Notes under the pieces: model-generated
Told to the model about the DNA's origin: nothing
The model's database searches: none
Seen by the model: only the letters and a program-made list of their open reading frames with translations
DNA from: Leguminivora glycinivorella
Lineage: Eukaryota > Arthropoda > Insecta > Lepidoptera > Tortricidae
Reading direction: 5' to 3'
Length of the DNA: 64,000 bases
NCBI RefSeq assembly: GCF_023078275.1
Contig: NC_062971.1
Location: forward strand, 5,332,001-5,396,000
Made by a program: the position numbers and the translations under genes
Shown: positions 55,960 through 64,000 of the stretch, piece after piece
Layout of the letters: every line of letters begins with the position of its first letter
Numbering within the stretch: position 1 is the stretch's first letter

Positions 55960-58568
55960 TTCATCCGATGCCATGAACTCGAGCGTGGAGCGCGACGAAT
56001 CATTTTCACCTAAAACAAAAAAGAAATTGTCTAAAAAGCCATCGTTTATTAAAAACGCTGTGCTCGACTTATTCCGATCAAAAACGAAAAATTCCCAAAA
56101 AGTATCCCGGCAAAAGTCACTATGCGAAACAGACTTACAGCCGAGACACCAGATGCATCAAATGCCTATGCTCAGACGAGAGAAGTCTGACCTTAGCGAC
56201 TTGAATACACATATGAGAAATACGCAGATCAGAAACCAAATGTTGCAGCGTAGCAACTCGTCATCATGTGAAAAACCGGTTTTAAAACCTATATTAAAAC
56301 GACAAAGCTCGTTTTGTGATGACAGAAATGGCGTCATATGCACAGTTAGAGATTACGACGCAAAACCCGTCATTAAAAATCTAAGACGGCAAAATTCAAT
56401 GTGTGAGATCGAAACGGAACCGAAAGTTACCCCACTGTTACGCAGACAGAATTCCCTCATAGAGTATAATAGGCGAGGCATATACGGCCAGTCGCCCAGC
56501 TTTAATATGATTACCAAAATAGATCCCATCTACCAAAGACAGCAGCAAACGAAACACGAACCATTCCACCCTTCACAACCACTACCTCCAGAACCAGTTT
56601 ATCAAGCCAAAGAACATCTCGTTTACGATCCTATTCCTAAACCAAGGAGAACGTATGCTTCTCTGTATGATACCTCAAGCGAAAACCCCTATGCCAGTAG
56701 ATCTGAAGTTACAAATCAGTGTTTTGAAAGTCCGTATGGAAATCGACAATCTATCGGCATGCCCCTTATGGACCCTTATGCTACAAGAGCTGAATGCATA
56801 AGAGAAAATCCCTATGCAACACGATCTGAATGTGTCAGGGAGAGTCCTTATGGAACGGGGACGGATCTTGTGAGAGAAAGCCCTTATGGAACCAGAACAG
56901 AGTCTGTTAGAGAAAGTCCTTACGCCACCAGATCCGAGTCCATAAGAGAAAGCCCTTATGCTACCAGGAGTGAAATAATAAACGATAACCCATATGCTAC
57001 CAAGCAGGACTTTGTTAAGCAGACAGATTCTTTGTACGGTGAATCTCCTTATTCAAGCAAAGAGCACATGCTAAGGCACAGAATGACTTCTGAAAGTCCA
57101 TATTCTACTAAAGAAGACATGTTGAGACAAAGATTTTCAGAATCACCTTATAATACTAAGGAAGAAATGCTTAAGCAAAGAATGGATGGTTCGTTTACTG
57201 CTAAAGAGCCTTTGTACGGTAGAAGGACGTATGATCCTCCACCAAGTACATCATGGTCAGAGAGTCCCTATAGCGTGAGGCCTGACAGAAGATTACAAAC
57301 TCCAGTAAATTATCCTGGAAGGGTGTCACCTTTGGCCAAGTGTATGAGCGAACCACCATATTCTTCTAGAACGGAAATGTTGTCGAGAACAGGACAAGCA
57401 GAATCGCCATATGCAACCCGATCTAAAATCAAATCTAGCTGCTCGGAATCAAATTATTGTACAAGGAGTGACAGTCTCGAATTTAAACCCGATATTCGAC
57501 CAGCTTCAGCAGAGTGCACATATGTATCACGACAAGAAATTTTATCCCAAAAAGCTGCTATGTTAGCCAGTAAAGAGTCTACTTACGGTGTTCGATTAGA
57601 AGAGAAACTGGAAATGATAAAACAAAGAAACCAGGCTAAAAAGGAAATGATTTATCAAACCAGGAAGGAAGCTAATGAAAGTGATGCCGCCAAAATGAGA
57701 GAACCTTTGTATGTGTCTAAAAGAGAATTAAAAGATAGTGTAATATATGAATCCCATCAAGAAACTAAAGAAGTATTACAAGCCCAGGAAGGCAGTGCTA
57801 GAAGTAGCCCATATGAACTCAGTGATGCTAATCATTTGTCCCGCCGAGAACCTATTTATCAAACTAAAAAAGAAGCACAAATCAATATTGAAAAGGAAAC
57901 ATTCCAAGAAATTGATTTTTCAAAACTCAGATTAACTGAGTCGAAAACTGACGCAGAAAAGGAGAAATCACTGAACATTGAATCTACTGTACTCAAAGGC
58001 GAACCTTTATATGCACCTCGTTTGCATGGGAAGACCGAACATATTTCGAACGCATTAAAAACAACTACCTCTCCTGTACCTTATGAATCCACAACGTCTA
58101 TGGAAACACATTATGCATCCGAGTGCAGTATGAACTTTGAAAACAAGCCTCAAAGTACCCCTTACACCTCCCAGGATTTAGAGGATCAACCTCCAAAACC
58201 AAGCAGGACTGTAAAATTCTGCGAAAAGATAGTTGAGAAAAGTCCTGAGAGCAGCCAAGAAAATTCCGAAAATATGTCTGCCAGTCAGAATGAGACGACT
58301 GTCATTAACAATCAGAACACAGTGGTTCAGGCTTCCATGTCCGAAAGTGTCTCTGAGAGCAAAGAGGAAGTAGAGCCGGATGGTCCGCATACTACTTGGG
58401 GAATATTCGACAGTGAAGGCGGTGTATTAGAAGATAGACAATGGGGAGTTTCCCTGATAATTCCGCCTAAAGCTATAGCTCCTGGAATCAAGCAAAAGAT
58501 CTACTTTACGGTGTCAGACCCGAGGCTGAGCCAGCGCGTGGGGGGGCCACCAATCGATATGGACAACG
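55960..58568 (+). CDS. pyd: pyd long exon: RRQxS and Tyr-repeat tail, start of ZU5
   Basis: 2609 bases, 870 codons, very long for this gene. First part: about six copies of an R-R/Q-x-S motif (RQKSLCE, KRQSSFCDD, RRQNSMCE, RRQNSLIE), suited to basophilic kinases and 14-3-3 binding. Middle (56680-58030): some 16 clear and ten weaker copies of (E)SPYATRSE-type units, each with one Tyr. Then PPKPSRTVKF, an acidic Ser/Glu linker, and from about 58380 the ZU5 start (TWGIFDSEGGVLEDRQWGVS, LIIPPKAIAPGIKQKIYFTV). AAC G|GTAAAG donor. If the intron is retained, 23 further codons lead to a stop at 58637-58639, cutting ZU5. Confidence 0.95.
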
Positions 58569-58639
58569 GTAAAGCTTATTGTAATGAAGCACGCGCCTGT
58601 AGTTTAGAATCTAGAAAGCACTTACTAATTGGGAAATAA

Positions 58640-59842
58640 GTAACGATTGCGAAAATAGAGGAGCTATAAATTTGAACTGTGACCGTATCAATGTTTAGCT
58701 AGTTTTGTACAAAACAATATATGTTTATATTGCATGGATATTTTGAGGCATGTGGGTTGCATAGATTTATGTATATAACACGACACTCTAATTTCTGACA
58801 TTTATAAATATGGTATTGTTGCTTAGCACATATTCAGTCCACTTTATTCCATGTAGATAATTTTACAACGCATTTTACTGTATGTACAGCAATTACCAAG
58901 TATTTGTAGTCTAAAGTATAGCTTGTATAGTTTTATTTGTTTTTTAAATAGTTACATTTATCATATTCATTTTACATATATACATCTATTAACCAGACGA
59001 AACATATATCATTATCATTTATTTGTGCAGCTTCTACCACACAATACACTCGTACTTAGAGATTGAGGAGAGACGACGTCGCCTATGCTACATTCAACCT
59101 ACCATGTGATTGTATGTTTGACTAAAACCCCATATACCAACACATTATTTAATTTTCTCTAAAATAATTTTCTTTATTCTTATTTACCTACTGTTTTATC
59201 TACATCTCTTTCATTTATCTTATTAATTCCTAATTTGTTCTTAGTTTTTGACCATTGCCCATTTTAACTGCTTGGCATGTTTAACATAATGCATAAAACG
59301 TGTTGCGATTTGTGTTTGTGTGTTACAGTGTACATTTCATTATGACTATTTTTGATATTATCTAATACTATTAAAAAAATACCAAAAAACTTTATTATCT
59401 TCATATTAGCACTCAACTAGTTTTGATGATCTTTTGCTCGAATTTCTGGCACATCTAAATTCTAATTCACTTATCCAACTATCATTTAATACACCTGGTA
59501 CCTTATATTTTAGTGAAAAACTAAAATAAATGTCAGAAGACTGACAAATATTCTTAATAATTATTAATATGACTGATTTTAATTTTCCCTTTAATTTCTT
59601 TATTTTCCTATGTGGTTACCACGAGTTTATGTAATACGTTACTTGTTACACACCTGATAGTTTAAAAGCTTGATGTGAATAATGCTCTCAGACGGTTACT
59701 TGCTAAAACCTAAAAGTAGATACCTACATTTTCGTGACGTTTACGCTATCGATGAACGTAGGTATTAAATACTCATTGTAGCCACACTATATCAAAGATG
59801 TAGTCAAGCCCCACTTTTGTACTAATGTATTTTCCCGAACAG
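58640..59842. other. Last pyd intron
   Basis: AT-rich; nothing else supported. Confidence 0.4.
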
Positions 59843-60066
59843 GTGAAGCGATGCTATCCCCACTAGTGATGTGCGGCCCGCAAGGGCTGGTGTTCCTGCG
59901 GCCCGTGACGCTGCGGCTGCCGCACTGCGCCAACGCGGTCCCGTCTCTCGGGCTCACCATCAAGGCCACCGACACCGAGGCACACCTCAGCACCGACTGG
60001 GACCAAATACACCTCCCTGCGACCACCACGCTCAACACTGTCGCTGTCAAAGTTGATCATTTTTAG
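59843..60066 (+). CDS. pyd: pyd last exon: end of ZU5, stop
   Basis: GEAMLSPLVMCGPQGLVFLR, PVTLRLPHCANAVPSLGLTI, KATDTEAHLSTDWDQIHLP, TTTLNTVAVKVDHF and TAG. MLSPLVMCGPQGL is the ZU5 signature seen in ZO-1 and ankyrin/UNC5-type proteins. CCCGAACAG acceptor; phase 2 in. Confidence 0.95.
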
Positions 60067-61080
60067 CCCACTGTGTAAAATGTTGATAATGTGAAGGATT
60101 TCAGCTTCGATTTCAAATGTATGATAATATAATAGAAGATATTGTGAAATTTTGACAGTGAAAAGCATGAATTAAATTAGCTAGATCTTATACCCAGTTG
60201 TAGTATAAATGGGGTTGCAAAATTGTTCTTCCAAATTGTATCTAAATTCCCACCTTTAGGCCATAAGACCGCATTTGTAATTCGCATAAATTTCTCAAAA
60301 AGCTATTTTTTGTAAAAATATAAGAAAATTTCTTAAGTTATTTTAGGCTTTGAGAGCTTGGTTTGACACGGTATATTGGTGGTGCTCTTGCTATGCAAAC
60401 ATTTTATGTATAAAATAATTGATATACCCTGGAAACACAAATTTAAAAGTGGACATTGCAGAAGTAGTAGGTATTCTTGCAAGACTAGATTGACACACTT
60501 CTTAGAATGTTAAGAATAGTAACTCACGTTAGGTAATTTTCAAAAGGGTTTATGAAAGTATTGGTGATAATGTTATGAATGAATTCAATGATTGGAACTG
60601 TGAAACATTTTAATAAAATTATGATCAAGAATTTATCATTAAATAAGATGCCTTACCATAACTTAGAGCTATTACTGTAGATGTAATAATGTTGATATTG
60701 TAATGTTATTATTTAATGTAATGCATCTGTATTTAGAAGTAGAGATATCGGAATGTTGGATGTTTTATCCGAATTGAATGCTTTTTGGATTTTGACTTTT
60801 CAAAATGAATTAACGGTTTCACGGAAAGGAAAATGACATAAATGTTTAATAAAATGTGTCAAATTAATAATACGGGGCTGGTTATAACTTTTATAATCAT
60901 TTTCCTTTCTATGATGCCTCACTTTTTTTGTTGCAACTTGCTAAAGGAATTACTTTAGTCGTGGATAAGAGCTACTCGTATCTTATTTCCTATTCGCCTT
61001 AATACCTGTATTGTATATTTTCTTGTTATTAACGATGAGTTTAACATTGACTCTACAATAAAATTTTATATCTACCGATT
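60067..61080 (+). other. pyd: pyd 3' UTR and polyadenylation signals
   Basis: AT-rich sequence with AATAAA at 60612, 60848 and 61057. The last one, followed by T-rich DNA, may mark the longest end. Confidence 0.5.
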
Positions 61081-61124
61081 TTCTTTTACTTTATCACTAC
61101 TTAAATGTCCCCTTTAGCATAGTG

Positions 61125-61129
<5 letters not shown>

Positions 61130-61165
<36 letters not shown>
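61130..61165. repeat. (AT)n microsatellite
   Basis: About 16 AT units. Confidence 0.9.
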
Positions 61166-61168
<3 letters not shown>

Positions 61169-61184
61169 CTCCTTTCGGCCGTTG

Positions 61185-61427
61185 TTGATCAGGCTAAAAT
61201 CCGCATCAATTGTTGATCTGCCTTTACGGGCCTGTTACTAAGGAAGTTTTGATTTTATCGTGCTAATATTGCTATACATTAATTCTCCTCCTTGCAACGC
61301 TGTGCCTAAGTGTGCCACAAAGCCTCTAACTCGTCATGCACTGGCACGGCGGTTGTTGATCTTGTAACCGCCTTTTTTTTTACACACAATAATACTTTGT
61401 TGATCAATATAAACATTTCTTGATCAA
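61185..61427. other. Cluster of five TTGATC(A) words
   Basis: TTGATC at 61185, 61213 and 61356; TTGATCAA at 61400 and 61420. Could be regulatory or part of a repeat. Confidence 0.3.
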
Positions 61428-61684
61428 CATTTACTGCGGAATCTAGTATTTTGAAAACGGCGCGGCGCAACGGCAACGTCGCAAAAATGAAACAGAAGTA
61501 TATTAAAGTGCGATGGGGCTACGTACGCAAGTTTACTGCGTTTTCTGACTCGGTCTGTCATTAGTCTATTTTCGTGCAGTGGACATGTTTTGCAGTTGGA
61601 TTTGGGTTGGTTAGAAAAATGGAAGACACAACAAGTAGGTAAGTAACTTTAATTTGGTATAAGTATTTGTTATAAGTGTGACGT

Positions 61685-61690
61685 GTCTGA

Positions 61691-61734
<44 letters not shown>

Positions 61735-61890
61735 GGCATCGTAGCTCCTAAACGGATGAACCGATTTAGATTTCGTTTTTTTTTTGTTTGAAAGCTGAGT
61801 TAGTCGGGAGTATTCTCAGCCATGTTTCATGAAAATCGGTCCACTATGTCGCGGACGGGGTTTTTCAAATTTTTAATTTTGTGGTTATAA
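61685..61890 (+). mobile_element. Dispersed repeat with TCTG run
   Basis: GTCTGTCTG units, then GGCATCGTAGCTCCTAAACG, GATGAACCGATTTAGATTTC and CATGAAAATCGGTCC, a frequent lepidopteran non-coding repeat. Confidence 0.6.
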
Positions 61891-63202
61891 TCGCTGTTGC
61901 TTTATAATCCTCTTCACAATCGAGTCTAGGTTAAAGATAGGCTTAAATTTTTGCATCTTTATGTAATTGAATAAGATGAAAAAATGTAAACATTTATCTT
62001 TGATCAAAAATATGTAGGTACCATGTACACTGCCTATTCGCAATTTCCGACTTATTAAACAGACTAAAACCATTCACTTTTTCTAGGTGCCTGTTCAAAC
62101 ACCAGGATTATGTCACCAATATTAGACCCTGATTCACTATCTGAAACATCTTCGATAGTGCCAATTGCGAAGGAAATTAAAATAAGTACCTAATACAGAT
62201 AATACTACGTGATTACGCAATGATTCGGGATTCTGAATCTGAAACTGATGTCGATATGCAGGTGGGTACTACCTATTTATGCTAACTAACCTCTTAAAAG
62301 TAGGCACAATGCTATGTTGTACAGTTAGTTTGTCACTTGAATAAGAATATTTTATTCGCATATGTAAATGTGGTAAACAAGTGGGTATAGATATTATGGT
62401 GCTACCATAGGTACCATCACATGACAAAAATTTACTTTCCAAGTTTTTACATATGTATTTTTGTTCGATCCATGTATATTATAACCAGACATCAATAAAA
62501 TAATTATAATAGCATTTTCGGCGGCCGGCGGCATTAGCGGCCGTGTTGTGTTAACAGAATAAAATTGGTATATAGACAATTCCAAAAATGGTTAAATAAG
62601 GTAAATTTCAGTGGTGGTACGGCCTTACAAGCCCAAAAGCCTGGCTTGTCTTAGTTAAAATGATTATTAACTACATACGTAAGTAAGACTAACAATTTTA
62701 AAGTCAACAAAAATGCACGCGTTACTTATTAGACAACTGGCGATGGCGCTAAAAGTTTTGTATGGTGCCATTTGCCTACTTGGCTTGGACTAACAATTTT
62801 AAACCCGACTTAAATACGCGCGCTACTTGGTTCGGGAGAATAGATCACAGGCACTGTAAAGCCTGGCAGGCCTATGAAGTTAGGCATCATGGTCTGTGAA
62901 ATGCGTAATGTTGGCGCGTGAGCGGCGGCGGTGCTGCGCTGCTTCTGTGATTGACTTCGTTTATGTTTTCAGTTACTTGTTGAGATTATATTATTGTCAT
63001 TATTGAGTGATTAGATAAATAAGTAGAGCATGAAGGAGGTAGGGCATACTGAAGAAGGTAGGGCATAGCGAATGATATTCCGCTTTGTGTGGTAGGGCAC
63101 AGCACAGCGCATATCGTCTCGCTCGAATCTAGAGCAGAGCTCAACTGGGGTAGTACCTCCGCCTTACAGAAGACCGCAGCCAAATAGCACTAGACCCTAC
63201 TC
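61891..63202. other. No supported gene
   Basis: Short exon-like pieces (ATG at 61619 with a good GTAAGT donor; a possible exon at 62087) do not join in an open frame. Possible LINE scraps near 62990-63180. Confidence 0.3.
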
Positions 63203-63522
63203 ATAGTGTTGTGTTCCTGTCGGTGAGTAAGGCTGCCAGAGCTCAACGAGGGTGCGGTGAGCTGATGACGGGAGGACTTACGGAACTAACTTGTTCCGTC
63301 TATTGTCCTTTGAGTCGTCGGCAACCCGAACCCTCCTTAGAACTTGTACACTCCTTTTTGCTGTGTACTTAACACAGCAAAAGGGAATGTACAAGTTTCT
63401 AATGGGGTGGCAACGCGTATGTGACACTGTTTGAGTTGCAGGCGTCCATAGGTTACGGTGACCGCTTTACATCAGGCGGGCCGTATGCTTGTTTGCCACC
63501 GACGTAGTATAAAAAAAAAGTG
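63203..63522 (+). mobile_element. Repeat family 3, copy c (full, A tail)
   Basis: GTGTTGTGTTCCTGTCGGTG through AACACAGCAAAAGGGAATGT, CAGGCGTCCATAGGTTACGG, GGCGGGCCGTATGCTTGTTT to CCACCGACGTAGTAT and A9. Closely matches 54430-54735. Confidence 0.85.
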
Positions 63523-63584
63523 AAATAAATGTTACAATTGATGAAGTTCAGCGTGATGAGCTTAAAATGTGTGCACGTTTTTAG

Positions 63585-64000
63585 GGTTCCGTAGTCAACT
63601 AGGAACCCTTATAGTTTCGCCATGTCTGCCTGTCCGTCCGTCCGTCCGTCCGTCCGTCCGCGGATAATCTCAGTAACCGTTAGCACTAGAAAGCTGAAAT
63701 TTGGTACCAATATGTACATCAATCACGCCAACAAAGTGCAAAAATAAAAAATGGAAAAAAATGTTTTATTAGGGTACCCCCCCTACATGTAAAGTGGGGG
63801 CTGATATTTTTTTAAATTCCAACCCCAACGTGTGATATATTGTTGGATAGGTATTGAAAAATGAATAAGGGTTTACTAAGATCGTTTTTTGATGATATTA
63901 ATATTTTCGGAAATAATCGCTCCTAAAGGAAAAAAAAGTGCGTCCCCCCCCCTCTAACTTTTGAACCATATGTTTAAAAAATATGAAAAAAATCACAAAA
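63585..64000 (+). mobile_element. Dispersed repeat GGGTTCCGTAGTCAACTAGG (plus), runs off the window
   Basis: GGGTTCCGTAGTCAACTAGG, then a CCGT run, ACCGTTAGCACTAGAAAGCT and a GGGTACCCCCCC stretch. Inverse relative at 20425-20650. Confidence 0.7.

Larger units (their letters stand above)
30545..60066 (+). other. pyd: ZO-1/polychaetoid gene, 3' part (25 main exons in window)
   Basis: Insect ZO-1 (polychaetoid, Tamou) is a cytoplasmic MAGUK scaffold at adherens and septate junctions that links junction proteins to actin and signalling. The main exons sum to 6342 bases (2113 codons plus stop) and give PDZ1-PDZ2-PDZ3-SH3-GK-proline-rich tail-ZU5, the exact ZO order. All introns are GT-AG. The first exon found enters in phase 0 with no initiator Met, so the start and any earlier exons lie elsewhere. 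Two phase errors (exon 34635-34810; junction 41002/41646) are one base each in opposite sense. The symbol rests on architecture and close similarity to ZO family sequence I know. Confidence 0.95.

Noticed and set aside
59787..60168. Minus-strand ORFs over the last pyd exon
   Set aside because: Shadows of the GC-rich ZU5 exon on the opposite strand.

Overview
The window looks like a chromosomal segment from a moth or butterfly (Lepidoptera). The evidence is its AT-rich intron and intergenic DNA, GT-AG introns, the density of TIR/MITE elements, SINEs and LINE 3' ends of types I know from lepidopteran genomes, and insect-type orthologues of known genes. No bacterial features, CRISPR arrays or genuine tRNA/rRNA genes were seen.

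Layout. 1-14.7 kb: intergenic or intronic DNA with a decayed BEL/Pao retrotransposon, tandem repeats, SINEs, a CpG-rich possible 5' exon (about 7.1-7.57 kb) and a cluster of a short GCGCAAGGC-type motif. 14.89-16.40 kb: a two-exon PinX1-like G-patch gene. 16.93-17.71 kb: an intact single-exon gene for a 259-residue acidic/basic protein that I do not recognise. 17.7-30.5 kb: a transposon-rich interval with several inverted-repeat elements. 30.5-61 kb: the 3' part of the orthologue of ZO-1/polychaetoid (pyd), a tight/septate-junction MAGUK scaffold. 61-64 kb: repeats and no supported gene.

The pyd gene dominates. I placed 25 main exons, which together encode at least 2113 residues in the order PDZ1, PDZ2, PDZ3, SH3, guanylate-kinase-like, a long proline-rich tail, a 2.6 kb Tyr-repeat exon and a C-terminal ZU5 domain. 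The start codon and any exons before PDZ1 were not found. A 26th, alternative exon after the GK-like domain carries its own stop codon and AATAAA, which predicts a short isoform without ZU5. Two places have exon phases that do not join (the exon at 34635-34810 and the junction 41002/41646). Each is off by one base, in opposite directions.

The most unusual pattern is that many pyd exons are followed, inside the next intron, by one to three partial or whole tandem copies of themselves ('exon echoes'). These range from near-identical and still open (47577-47880, 32794-32979, 40169-40436) to heavily decayed. A similar duplicated block lies at the end of the PinX1-like gene.
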